64,000 nucleotides of DNA, taken from contig NZ_CP109078.1 in NCBI RefSeq assembly GCF_035917455.1, positions 4,696,001-4,760,000 of the forward strand, written 5' to 3'. Below the pieces are notes generated by a model that worked only from the letters and a program-made list of their open reading frames with translations, ran no database searches and was not told where the DNA came from. Shown here piece after piece: positions 27,839 to 34,631 of this stretch. The position numbers and the translations under genes are program-made. Source of the DNA: Micromonospora sp. NBC_01796 (GTDB lineage Bacteria; Actinomycetota; Actinomycetes; Mycobacteriales; Micromonosporaceae). Numbering within the stretch: position 1 is the first letter of the stretch; each line of letters starts with the position of its first letter.

Positions 27839-29524
27839 TCAGTAGATCGGGTTCCAGCCGTCCGGCCCGGCCAGGTACCTCGGGGCGGTGTAGTTCGGCG
27901 CCTGCGCGTCGGTGAGCTGCGGGCGGTCCGCGGTGACCGTCGCACCCGGCCCGCTGTTGCGGTACTCGAAGAACCGGGCGTCCCGCCAGGAGAAGCCGGA
28001 CATGTCGGTCCACGGGGAGTTCTTGATGTGCGCCCCCAGCACGCTGTCGCGGAACACCACCTGGCCGATCGCGTTGACGTCACCGCTCGGGTGCCACGGC
28101 CGGCCGAGGTGCACGCTCTGCGCCGCGGCCGAGTCGGTGGTCAGCGTGCACTGGACAAAGAGGAATCCGTACGTGTTGCTGATCATGGTCGACGGCGCGG
28201 TGACGTACCCGTTGTTGCTCGACGACCCCCGGCTCAGCGCCTTGATCTCGCAGCGGTCGAAGACCGCCGTGCCCCGGCCGAAGATGAAGTCGACGTCGCC
28301 CTCGACATAGCAGTTGCGGTAGTACGACCGGCCGATCGTGGAGGCGTTCGCGCTGTTGGGGTAAAGCGTGTCCTGGTTGCCGAGGAACCGGACGTTGTCG
28401 AAGACCAGCCGGTCGGCCCGGGTGAGCACCGCCACCGCCTGCTCGGCGCTGTAGTTGTACGCCGACTCGTCGAAGCTGTTGGAGAAGGTGAGGTTCCGGG
28501 CGGTGAAGTCGTTGCCGTCGATGGTGACCGAGGCGCTGCCCGAGGTGCCGTAGGTGCCGCCGCCCGGTGCGGGTGTGCCGGAGGCGTTGTCGTAGGTGAT
28601 CACCACGTCGGTGGCGTTCCCGGTCGATCCCACGAACGAGATGTACGGCTTGCCGGCCGGGATGGAGACCAGTTCCCGGTAGGTGCCGGGCTTGATGGTG
28701 ATGGTGTACCGGCTGGAGTTCCCGGTCGGCACCGCGTTCACGGCCGCCTGCACGCTGGTGAAGTTTCCGCTGCCGTCCTTGGCGACCACCGAGGACTGCC
28801 CGCTCGGTGGGGGACCGGTGGTGGGGGGCGGGGTCGGCGTGATGGTCGGGGTGGGGGTGGCGGTCGGGGGTGTGGTGGGTGGCGTGGTGGGTGTGGTGCC
28901 GCCGCTGGTCACCGCGACGTCGTCGTACCGGGCGGTGGCGTAGAGGGTCTGCACACCGATCCGGCCGGTCCCGGCGATCGGGCTGGTGCCGGAGGTGACC
29001 AGGGTGCCGTCGACGTAACCGCGTACCGCCGAGCCGGCGATCTCGATCCGCAGGGTGTACCAGGTGCCGGTCGCGACCGACCGGGAGGCCGAGCCCAGTA
29101 CGGTCGCCGTGCCGCTGCGTACCGCCTCCAGCCGGACCTGGTTGCCGGGTAGGAGGGCGAGCCGGAGGTAGGTCGTCGCGCCGGAGGCACGGGCGAGCAG
29201 GGCCACCGCGCCGTTTGCCGGCAGGGTCAGCGGCTTGACCCGTGCCTGGACGGTGTAGTCGGTCCAGGACGTGGTTCCGGCGAACAGTCGGGCGTTGTCC
29301 GTGTCGCCCTTGGCCTGCTGGAGTGCCTGGCCGTCGTCGGCGACCAGGGACCAGGTGCCACCGGACTTCGACCAGCCGGAGGTGTTCCCGTCGGAGAAGT
29401 CGTCGGTGAACAGGGTGGCGGCGAACGCGTACGGTGCGCCGCCGAGCTGGGTCAGGGCGAGCAGGACGCTGGTGGCGGCGGCGGTGGCGACGGTGAGCAG
29501 GGTTCGGCGGTGTGATCCGGGCAT
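27839..29524 (-). CDS. Secreted pectinesterase
   Basis: A 561-residue secreted enzyme that de-esterifies pectin. Signal peptide about 1-35. A concanavalin-like/family-16-type beta-sandwich (about 38-205, FTDDFSDGNTSGW) is joined by a Pro/Thr linker (about 207-243) to a CE8 pectinesterase beta-helix (about 247-555). Catalytic motifs are present: the GNQDTLY region with catalytic Gln/Asp, DFIFGRGTAVFDRC with the second Asp, and LGRPW with the substrate Arg. GGAGG lies 10 bases before ATG 29524. It has its own promoter with a palindromic operator at the expected transcript start, so it is probably repressed until pectin sugars are present. Confidence 0.93.
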   Translation of the reverse strand: MPGSHRRTLLTVATAAATSVLLALTQLGGAPYAFAATLFTDDFSDGNTSGWSKSGGTWSLVADDGQALQQAKGDTDNARLFAGTTSWTDYTVQARVKPLTLPANGAVALLARASGATTYLRLALLPGNQVRLEAVRSGTATVLGSASRSVATGTWYTLRIEIAGSAVRGYVDGTLVTSGTSPIAGTGRIGVQTLYATARYDDVAVTSGGTTPTTPPTTPPTATPTPTITPTPPPTTGPPPSGQSSVVAKDGSGNFTSVQAAVNAVPTGNSSRYTITIKPGTYRELVSIPAGKPYISFVGSTGNATDVVITYDNASGTPAPGGGTYGTSGSASVTIDGNDFTARNLTFSNSFDESAYNYSAEQAVAVLTRADRLVFDNVRFLGNQDTLYPNSANASTIGRSYYRNCYVEGDVDFIFGRGTAVFDRCEIKALSRGSSSNNGYVTAPSTMISNTYGFLFVQCTLTTDSAAAQSVHLGRPWHPSGDVNAIGQVVFRDSVLGAHIKNSPWTDMSGFSWRDARFFEYRNSGPGATVTADRPQLTDAQAPNYTAPRYLAGPDGWNPIY

Positions 29525-29574
29525 GGTGGATGAACCTCCGGGGACGGGCGGAGTGAGGAGGTCGGGAGCACGAA

Positions 29575-29622
29575 GAAAGCGCTTTCCTGCCGGACGGTAA
29601 CCCTCCCATGGAAGCCTGTCAA
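29575..29622 (-). promoter_or_regulatory. Pectinesterase promoter and GAAAGCGCTTTC operator
   Basis: On the minus strand: TTGACA (plus 29617-29622), a 17-bp spacer, TACCGT (plus 29594-29599), then the perfect 12-bp palindrome GAAAGCGCTTTC at 29575-29586, just downstream of the -10. The palindrome has the centre CG and symmetry of LacI-family operators. The position predicts a roadblock type of repression. Confidence 0.75.
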
Positions 29623-29802
29623 TGTGGTGCCGGTGTCATCGGCCGGGGTCACATCTCCGTTTGGCGAGGGACGTGGGTGGGGTATGAGTTGATCAGCCGC
29701 AAGTCACGGCACACGTGGCCGAATCGGAGGATCAGCGCATATGCCTAGTAACACGCTTTCCCGTACTCCTGGCTCTGTGTTGTCTGAGAGCGGGGTGCGG
29801 CG

Positions 29803-30243
29803 ATGAGCACCCAGGCAAGCCCGGCGACCGTCGACGACTGCCTGCGCGTCGGAACCGGCTTCTCCCAGGGGGACAGGAACTGGATCGTCGAACAGTTCGC
29901 CACCCTGGACGCGCGGCTGGCCTCGTTCGCCGTCGACCGGACCGAACTCGAGGTGTCGGTGAAGGACCGGGCCGCCCGGGGGCAGAAGGTCACCCTGGAG
30001 TGCTGGGTCGCCGGTCGGCAGAAGATCGTCACCACCTCCTCGGAGGAGGACCTGCACGCCGCGCTCAACGACGTACGGGACGACCTGCGACGGCGGCTCA
30101 ACGACGCGAAGACGCGCCAGGAGCCCCGCCACAACCGCCACCTGCGGGAGACCCCCGAGCCGGACCCGGCCATCCTCGACGAGGAACCGCTCACCGGGGA
30201 CGAGCCGGCCGACCAGCCGGCCCCGGCAAACCGCGACGCCTAG
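29803..30243 (+). CDS. HPF/RaiA-family ribosome-associated protein
   Basis: A 146-residue cytoplasmic protein. The first 100 residues resemble the S30AE fold of hibernation factors (DRNWIVEQFATLDARLASFAVDRTELEVSVKDR, and EEDLHAALNDVRDDLRRRLNDAK), followed by a disordered acidic/proline tail. Unlike long HPF it has no C-terminal dimerisation domain. Members of this short group are predicted to bind the ribosome in stationary phase. It is monocistronic with a strong terminator. Confidence 0.75.
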   Translation: MSTQASPATVDDCLRVGTGFSQGDRNWIVEQFATLDARLASFAVDRTELEVSVKDRAARGQKVTLECWVAGRQKIVTTSSEEDLHAALNDVRDDLRRRLNDAKTRQEPRHNRHLRETPEPDPAILDEEPLTGDEPADQPAPANRDA

Positions 30244-30259
30244 CAGAACCTTTCCCCCC

Positions 30260-30291
30260 GTCCCGCCCGCCGGCACCTCGGCGGGCGGGAC
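30260..30291 (+). terminator. Perfect 13-bp terminator hairpin
   Basis: GTCCCGCCCGCCG (30260-30272) pairs with 30279-30291 around a 6-nt loop, 17 bases after the stop. Confidence 0.85.
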
Positions 30292-30409
30292 GTCGTCGTA
30301 CCCGGCGACAGCCCCCGGCCCCGCCACATTCGCGAACACTTCTGCCGCCATCGGCGGAGTAGAGACAAGCCCCCGCGTCGTTACCGGGGTACGCGCGAAT
30401 GGAGAACAT

Positions 30410-31027
30410 ATGGGTGTGGTGACACGAGACGCGCACACCGCCGCGCAGGTCACCGATGCCGAGATCATCAGCCGGATGCACGGGGATCCGGGTGCGTTCG
30501 AGGCGATCTTCGACCGTTACTACCCGACGATCCACGGGTACGCGAGCCGGCGGCTGGGGCGTGACCTCGCCGACGACGTCGCCGCGGAGACCTTCCTGGT
30601 CGCGTTCGACAAGTGGCGGCGGTACGACACGACCCAGGACAGCGCCCGGCCCTGGCTGTACGGCATCGCGTCCAATCTCATCGCCGGGCACGAACGGGCA
30701 GAGGCCCGGCGGTACCAGGCGTTCGCCCGCGCGGAACGTCTCGCGACGGCCGGTGCCAACCTCGACGGCGAGACCGACCAACTCGCCCTGCGGCTGGACG
30801 CGGAGGCCGTCCGGGGTCGCCTCGCGGCGGCGCTGCACGAGATCGCACCCTCCGATCGGGAGGTGCTGCTCCTGGTCGCCTGGGCGGACCTGACAGGCGA
30901 GGAAATCGCCCGGGCGCTGGAGATCCCCGCCGGCACCGTCCGTTCACGGCTGCATCGGGCACGCAAGAAATTGCAGGTGGCGCTGGGAGGCGCCGACCCC
31001 AGGGCAATGGGAAGGGACTTCGAGTGA
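30410..31027 (+). CDS. ECF RNA polymerase sigma factor
   Basis: A 205-residue sigma-70 family protein. Region 2 is at about 25-95 (FEAIFDRYYPTIHGYASRRL, DDVAAETFLVAFDKW, and ARPWLYGIASNLI) and region 4 at about 140-190 (ALHEIAPSDREVLLLVAWADLTGEEIARALEIPAGTVRSRLHRARKKL). Start ATG 30410 follows GGAGAACAT. It overlaps the next gene by GTGA, so the pair is translationally coupled; the membrane partner may control it. Confidence 0.93.
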   Translation: MGVVTRDAHTAAQVTDAEIISRMHGDPGAFEAIFDRYYPTIHGYASRRLGRDLADDVAAETFLVAFDKWRRYDTTQDSARPWLYGIASNLIAGHERAEARRYQAFARAERLATAGANLDGETDQLALRLDAEAVRGRLAAALHEIAPSDREVLLLVAWADLTGEEIARALEIPAGTVRSRLHRARKKLQVALGGADPRAMGRDFE

Positions 31028-32049
31028 CCGACGACATCACCACCCTGCGTGAGCGCTGGCACGGGGCCGAGCCGCCGTCGCCGGACGCGCAGAACCGGGC
31101 GCGGGCGGCGCTGATGGCCAGGATCGCCCGGACCGACGTCGCGGAGGTGCCCGTACCTACGCACGTCAAGGCCCGCGGTTGGCGCCTTCGGGGCTGGGCG
31201 TGGCGATCCGGCATCGCCACGGTGGCAGCAGCCGCCGTGGCGTTCGGCCTCGTCACCATCGGAGGCCCCGCCGAGGAGCCGGACGAACCGTACCGAGCGT
31301 CCGGGTCCGCGGCCGTGACCTTCGAGCTGGCAGCGGCGTACGCCGAGGCGCAGCCGTTCACGCCGCCGCGACCCGACCAGTGGACCTATGTCGAGCTGAG
31401 GATCGTCAACTCGGACGCGGGCGTCCCGAGCAAGGGTCTGAAGGCCGAGGTGACAACGCGGCAGTGGAGCCGGGCCGACGGCAAGCAGACCGGCGAGATC
31501 GTCGACGGGGCGCTCCAGATCGTCGACGAGGCCCCGGGGATGACCCGCTTCCCCCCGACCGACTATCCGACGCTGGCCGCACTGCCCACCGATCCGCACG
31601 CGTTGCTCGACTGGTTGCGGGCCAGGACGGGCCCGTTCAACGTGGACACCGAGGAGCAACGGAACACCGGACTGTTCAGCGCGATCTCCACGATCCTGCG
31701 CAGCAACCTGCTCCCGCCCGCGGTGATGGCGGCGCTGCTGCGGGCAGCCGCCCTGATCCCCGGTGTTGCCCAGGCACCGGATCCGGTCAGCGTCGACGGC
31801 CGTACGGCGACGGCGGTCGGCCGCCTGCAGGACGGGTGGCGGCAGGAGGACCTGCTCCTTGACCCGGGCAGTCATGAGTTCATCGGTTACCGATCCGTGG
31901 CAGCCAAGGACTTCGACCTCAACACCGACGAGGTGACCCCCGAGGGCCCCATTCACAACGAACCGGTCCAGGTGAAGAAGGGCGATCTCCTGGTCATGCT
32001 GACCCGCCTGGCCGGCCGGATCGTGGACGCACCGGGCCAGATCAGCTAA
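31024..32049 (+). CDS. CU044_5270-type single-pass membrane protein (sigma-factor partner)
   Basis: A 341-residue protein that starts with GTG inside the sigma factor stop. The cytoplasmic N-terminus (about 1-58) carries LRERWHGAEPPSPDAQNRARAALMARI; one TM helix follows (about 62-80), then an extracytoplasmic domain typical of the actinobacterial CU044_5270 family (with WTYVELRI and PTDPHALLDWLRARTG). Such proteins are regularly encoded after ECF sigma factors and may act as anti-sigma-like sensors, but this is not proven. Confidence 0.85.
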   Translation: MTDDITTLRERWHGAEPPSPDAQNRARAALMARIARTDVAEVPVPTHVKARGWRLRGWAWRSGIATVAAAAVAFGLVTIGGPAEEPDEPYRASGSAAVTFELAAAYAEAQPFTPPRPDQWTYVELRIVNSDAGVPSKGLKAEVTTRQWSRADGKQTGEIVDGALQIVDEAPGMTRFPPTDYPTLAALPTDPHALLDWLRARTGPFNVDTEEQRNTGLFSAISTILRSNLLPPAVMAALLRAAALIPGVAQAPDPVSVDGRTATAVGRLQDGWRQEDLLLDPGSHEFIGYRSVAAKDFDLNTDEVTPEGPIHNEPVQVKKGDLLVMLTRLAGRIVDAPGQIS

Positions 32050-32072
32050 CCGGCGTACGGCTCCGAAACAGG

Positions 32073-32105
32073 ACTCGGGGTGGGCTCGCGGAGCCCACCC
32101 CGAGT
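32073..32105 (+). terminator. Perfect 15-bp terminator hairpin
   Basis: ACTCGGGGTGGGCTC (32073-32087) pairs with 32091-32105 across a GCG loop, 23 bases after the stop. Confidence 0.88.
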
Positions 32106-32374
32106 GCGTGATGCCCTTGACGGATCACCGACATTGGCGGGACCAGTCGCGCCGACTAAACCCACTCAAAGGTGTTGTGACGGAGTATTGAATACAGGAA
32201 GGAGCTCATTCATCCCCCATTCATTCACAGTGAGTCGGAACGATGGCTGCTGTACTTGCGTCTGGCTGGCTGATGCCGGTCGTGATCCGCGTCAACGCGA
32301 CCCAGATCATCCGGATGGCGACGTGACTGGGCCGCAACGGCGACCGCCGATTGTTTTCGAAGGGATTCGGAAAA
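32106..32374. other. Intergenic region of lower GC before the CAP gene
   Basis: The sequence is visibly richer in A/T than the surroundings (for example around 32165-32250). A 27-codon frame at 32242-32325 is present but not supported. It may carry the promoter of the CAP gene. Confidence 0.4.
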
Positions 32375-32872
32375 ATGCGCGACGCATTCCCGGTTACGAC
32401 CGACCAGGTCTTCCTGGAAAACATGGTAGCCAGCGTCAACCACTACCGCGCCAAGCACGGCGTACCGCCCGTGACGCTCGACGACACACTCGTGGATTAC
32501 GCCAAATCGCGGGCCAGCCTCATCTCGACCGAGGAGGGACTGAGTCGCGGGCACGCCGACCTCGACCACACGTACGGCGAGAACCTCTCCTGGCACGCGT
32601 CGACCGACGAAACTCCCGCCGGCGCCGAGGACGCCACCTCCGGCTGGTACGGGGAGATCACCGACTACAACTTCGGCGACCCGTCATCGAGCGGCCCCGG
32701 AGCCACCGGACACTTCACCCAGCTCGTCTGGCGGGAGACCACCAAGGTCGGCTTCGGCCGGGCCTCCGGCAAGGGCGGAGAGTGGTGGGAGACGTACATC
32801 GTGGCGACCTTCTACCCCGCCGGGAACATGCAGGGCGAATACGAGGCCAACGTGCCTCCCGCGTCGGCCTGA
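32375..32872 (+). CDS. CAP/SCP-domain protein without signal peptide
   Basis: A 165-residue CAP-superfamily protein (CRISP/PR-1 fold): VNHYRAKHGVPPVTLDDTL, GHADLDHTYGENLSW, HFTQLVWRETTKVGFGRA and WETYIVATFYPAGNM are the ordered CAP signatures, including the His and Glu residues of the central cavity. Bacterial CAP proteins are normally exported, but this one begins almost directly with the domain and shows no signal peptide. ATG 32375 is chosen; TTG 32351 would add only eight residues and still no signal. The upstream region has lower GC, and the gene sits next to the tRNA array, so it may be part of an acquired segment. Confidence 0.8.
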   Translation: MRDAFPVTTDQVFLENMVASVNHYRAKHGVPPVTLDDTLVDYAKSRASLISTEEGLSRGHADLDHTYGENLSWHASTDETPAGAEDATSGWYGEITDYNFGDPSSSGPGATGHFTQLVWRETTKVGFGRASGKGGEWWETYIVATFYPAGNMQGEYEANVPPASA

Positions 32873-32878
32873 GTCCGC

Positions 32879-32918
32879 TCGACCGGTCGGGTACGGACGC
32901 TCGTACCCGACCGGTCGA
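32879..32918. terminator. Bidirectional 17-bp terminator hairpin
   Basis: A perfect 17-bp stem (32879-32895 with 32902-32918) and a 6-nt loop, between the CAP gene (+) and the 3' end of the tRNA array (-). Confidence 0.88.
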
Positions 32919-32961
32919 CCAGGTCATGGACGTGGTCGGAACCCCGGTACGGTCGACCGGG

Positions 32962-33045
32962 TGGTGCGGGCGGAGGGATTCGAACCCCCTCAGCAAAGCA
33001 GCCGGTCTACAGCCGGCCCCGACTCTCCAGCGTCGGCGCGCCCGC
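32962..33045 (-). tRNA. tRNA-Tyr (GTA), degenerate, CCA encoded
   Basis: Acceptor GCGGGCG/CGCCCGC, anticodon stem GCCGG/CCGGC with loop CTGTAGA, an 11-nt variable arm as in class II Tyr, T-arm GGGGG-TTCGAAT-CCCTC, then ACCA. Positions 8-9 are CG instead of the near-universal UA, and the D-arm (CCGAC/GTCGG) lacks normal form. It is the last tRNA of the array. Confidence 0.75.
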
Positions 33046-33049
33046 TCGG

Positions 33050-33123
33050 GGTGACAGGCGGGAATCGAACCCGGCGACCTCCGGAGCCACAGTCCGGCGC
33101 TCTCACCACTGAGCCACTGTCAC
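33050..33123 (-). tRNA. tRNA-His (GTG)
   Basis: Acceptor GTGACAG/CTGTCAC, D-arm GCTCAGTGGTGAGAGC, anticodon stem CCGGA/TCCGG with loop CTGTGGC, T-arm GCCGGGTTCGATTCCCGCC. Position 73 is C, as in tRNA-His. G-1 is not encoded (U there). Confidence 0.9.
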
Positions 33124-33125
33124 AG

Positions 33126-33197
33126 TGCCCGTACCAGGATTCGAACCTGGGACCCTCGCTTTGTAAGAGCGATGCTCTCCCGCTGAGCTACACGGAC
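33126..33197 (-). tRNA. tRNA-Val (TAC)
   Basis: Acceptor GTCCGTG/TACGGGC (with wobble pairs), normal D-arm, anticodon stem TCGCT/AGCGA with loop CTTACAA, T-loop TTCGAAT, A73. Confidence 0.92.
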
Positions 33198-33198
33198 T

Positions 33199-33273
33199 TG
33201 GTGGCGGGCGTCCGACTCGAACGGCGTCTCCGGATTATGAGCCCGGTATGGTTCCAACTCCACTACGCCCGCA
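33199..33273 (-). tRNA. tRNA-Met (CAT), degenerate T-arm
   Basis: Acceptor GCGGGCG/CGCCCGC, anticodon stem CCGGG/TCCGG with loop CTCATAA. The T-stem is damaged: only about three pairs are left beside TTCGAGT, as if a base pair had been lost. ACCA follows the acceptor. It may be a decaying gene. Confidence 0.65.
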
Positions 33274-33274
33274 G

Positions 33275-33346
33275 TACGCCGCCAGGGGCTCGAACCCTGA
33301 ACCCGTGCATTAAAAGTGCACTGCTCTCCCGTTGAGCTAGCGGCGC
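33275..33346 (-). tRNA. tRNA-Lys (TTT)
   Basis: Acceptor GCGCCGC/GCGGCGT, GCTC/GAGC D-stem, anticodon stem GTGCA/TGCAC with loop CTTTTAA, T-arm CAGGG-TTCGAGC-CCCTG, A73. Confidence 0.95.
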
Positions 33347-33355
33347 TCGATGTTG

Positions 33356-33428
33356 TGCTCCGCGCAGGAGTCGAACCTGCGACACCCGGTGTAGGAAACC
33401 GATGCTCTGTCCACTGAGCTAGCGGAGC
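33356..33428 (-). tRNA. tRNA-Arg (CCT)
   Basis: Acceptor GCTCCGC/GCGGAGC, anticodon stem TCGGT/ACCGG with loop TTCCTAC, T-arm GCAGG-TTCGACT-CCTGC, A73. It reads the rare AGG codon. Confidence 0.94.
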
Positions 33429-33440
33429 GAGTTTGGCGGA

Positions 33441-33466
33441 GGCCCGGCGATACCCTTCGCCGGGCC
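33441..33466. terminator. 10-bp GC hairpin inside the tRNA array
   Basis: GGCCCGGCGA (33441-33450) pairs perfectly with 33457-33466 around a 6-nt loop. It lies between tRNA-Arg(CCT) and the first permuted tRNA candidate, and may be a processing or attenuation structure. Confidence 0.5.
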
Positions 33467-33520
33467 CCCAATGGCTTCACCGTTCACACGCCAGCGGCGT
33501 TTAAGGCCACCCCTGATACT

Positions 33521-33603
33521 GATGTCTCCGCGCTCTGCCATTGAGCCACCGCCGCACGGTTTGGAGCGGCAGACCGGACTCGAACCGGCATCTCGGAGGC
33601 GAT
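33521..33603 (-). tRNA. Candidate circularly permuted tRNA A (3' half before 5' half)
   Basis: Read on the minus strand: first the 3' half, with anticodon-stem strand CTCCG (33598-33594), variable AGAT, T-arm GCCGG-TTCGAGT-CCGGT, acceptor CTGCCGC (33572-33566), U73 and encoded CCA (to 33562). A 6-nt linker AACCGT follows, then the 5' half: acceptor GCGGCGG (33555-33549), TG, D-arm GCTC-AATGGCA-GAGC, G26, and anticodon-stem strand CGGAG (33530-33526). Acceptor (7 bp, one G-T) and anticodon stem (5 bp perfect) form only between the two halves. Joined, the loop would read ACATCGC, without U33, so the decoded amino acid is unclear; U73 is found in Gly and some Thr tRNAs. Confidence 0.7.
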
Positions 33604-33670
33604 TGGTGGTGGTCGGTAGATCTGGCGATTGGTGAGGTGCTGAGTCTGGAGCGATAACCTCAGCCTGGTC

Positions 33671-33753
33671 GGCGGCGGTCTGCCTCTACCCGTTGGGCTA
33701 TCCCGGCCGGTGGTGCCGGGAGGAGGGATCGAACCTCCACTGGAACCGACGCC
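33671..33753 (-). tRNA. Candidate circularly permuted tRNA B (3' half before 5' half)
   Basis: Minus-strand order: anticodon-stem strand CGGTT (33748-33744), variable CCAGT, T-arm GGAGG-TTCGATC-CCTCC, acceptor TCCCGGC (33721-33715), A73 and encoded CCA (to 33711). Then comes a 3-nt linker CCG and the 5' half: acceptor GCCGGGA (33707-33701), TA, D-arm GCC...GGC with AACGGGTAGA, A26 and anticodon-stem strand GACCG (33680-33676). The acceptor pairs perfectly (7 bp), and the anticodon stem GACCG/CGGTT pairs fully with one G-T. The helix can extend by CGCC/GGCG beyond one mismatch. A joined loop CCGCCGT would place GCC at 34-36, but with C33, so the anticodon is tentative. Confidence 0.7.
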
Positions 33754-33796
33754 TGGTGAGTCTGATGGGTCAGTCTCAACCTCGGCGCTTTCGCGC

Positions 33797-33816
33797 CACC
33801 CCCGCTCCAGGGGGTG
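33797..33816 (-). terminator. Hairpin after the array-internal protein gene
   Basis: CACCCCC (33797-33803) pairs with GGGGGTG (33810-33816) around a 6-nt loop, 8 bases beyond the minus-strand stop at 33825. Confidence 0.6.
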
Positions 33817-33824
33817 TCCGTGGG

Positions 33825-34574
33825 TTACCCGAGCAGGTACTGGAACACAGCCTCGCCGGCCTTGCGGTCGACGGCCTCGACGCTGTTCGCTTCCTCTCGG
33901 GCAATCTTGACCGCGTCGATGAGCTGGTCGACCCGGCGCCGCAGCCCCTTGACCGTCTCGGCCGGCAGCGCACCGGACAGCTTGACGGTGGTCCAGGTAC
34001 CGACGGCGATGTCCTCGTTGAACACGTCGACCTGCGCCGGGTGCTTTTCCGTGGCCTCGGCCCGTACGTGGTTGCGGGAGGTCTTGCGCATCTTCAGCGT
34101 CCGAGCGGGCTCGGAGCGGTAGCAGCCCCGGTCGTTGTCCAGCTCCCACGCCTCCGCCGGGTCCAGGGTGGGCAGCTTGTCGACGAACGTACGCCAGTCG
34201 ATGAGCTGCTTCTCCAGGAACAGCAGGTACGTGACGGGTGCGGCCTCGATGATCGTCCGGCCGTCGACGACCACGTCCGCCTTGGCGATCGCGTTGCTGG
34301 CGTCCTGGGTGAGCTGAAGGTCAAACAGTCGGGTCAGGGCCCGGGAGGCGTCCGTGAGTACGTCGGCCACGTTGATCTGCACCCGCGTCGACTCGGGCGG
34401 CAACTGCTCCCGCTCGTCGTCGGAGAAGGGCTGGTACTGCCGGGAGATCCCGGCGAGCGGCTGACCCTTCTGTGAGGCGTGGTGGGCGTCGGTCAGCGCC
34501 CTGGCCGCCTGCGGTTTGTAACCCTTCACCAGCGCATTGACCTGGTGGAGCTTCGTCTGGTTGGGGGTGGGCAT
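33825..34574 (-). CDS. tRNA-array-associated protein of unknown function (DUF7873-like)
   Basis: A 249-residue cytoplasmic protein lying inside the tRNA array between tRNA-Pro and the permuted tRNAs. It starts MPTPNQTKLHQVNALVKG and shows GISRQYQPFSDDEREQLPPE, ADVVVDGRTIIEAAPVTYLLFLEKQL, LPTLDPAEAWELD, RNHVRAEATEKHPAQVDVFNED and EEANSVEAVDRKAGEAVF. From memory this is a family repeatedly found in actinobacterial genomes, plasmids and phages beside tRNA arrays (DUF7873-like; family name not checked). AGAGGA lies 6 bases before ATG 34574. The function is unknown; its position suggests a role in tRNA repair, protection or processing (inference). Confidence 0.75.
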   Translation of the reverse strand: MPTPNQTKLHQVNALVKGYKPQAARALTDAHHASQKGQPLAGISRQYQPFSDDEREQLPPESTRVQINVADVLTDASRALTRLFDLQLTQDASNAIAKADVVVDGRTIIEAAPVTYLLFLEKQLIDWRTFVDKLPTLDPAEAWELDNDRGCYRSEPARTLKMRKTSRNHVRAEATEKHPAQVDVFNEDIAVGTWTTVKLSGALPAETVKGLRRRVDQLIDAVKIAREEANSVEAVDRKAGEAVFQYLLG

Positions 34575-34631
34575 CGGATTCCTCTCGAAGCGACGGCCGG
34601 GACAGTGTGCCACCGACACGAAACCAATGGA

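Noticed and set aside
32242-32325. 27-codon frame that could give a signal-like hydrophobic leader before the CAP gene
   Set aside because: It is in another frame than the CAP gene and ends before it; without a frameshift it cannot supply a signal peptide.
33481-33560. Reading the 5' half of permuted tRNA A as the start of a normal tRNA continuing downstream
   Set aside because: No T-arm or matching 3' acceptor strand follows on the minus strand up to the next hairpin and tRNA-Arg.
33566-33707. A single normal tRNA with an intron, made from 5' half B and 3' half A
   Set aside because: The acceptor strands GCCGGGA and CTGCCGC do not pair, whereas each pairs with the other neighbour in permuted order.
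33521-33753. Permuted two-piece tmRNA
   Set aside because: tmRNA lacks a D-stem and has the Ala G-U acceptor pair plus a coding part; here normal D-arms are present and no tag frame is seen.
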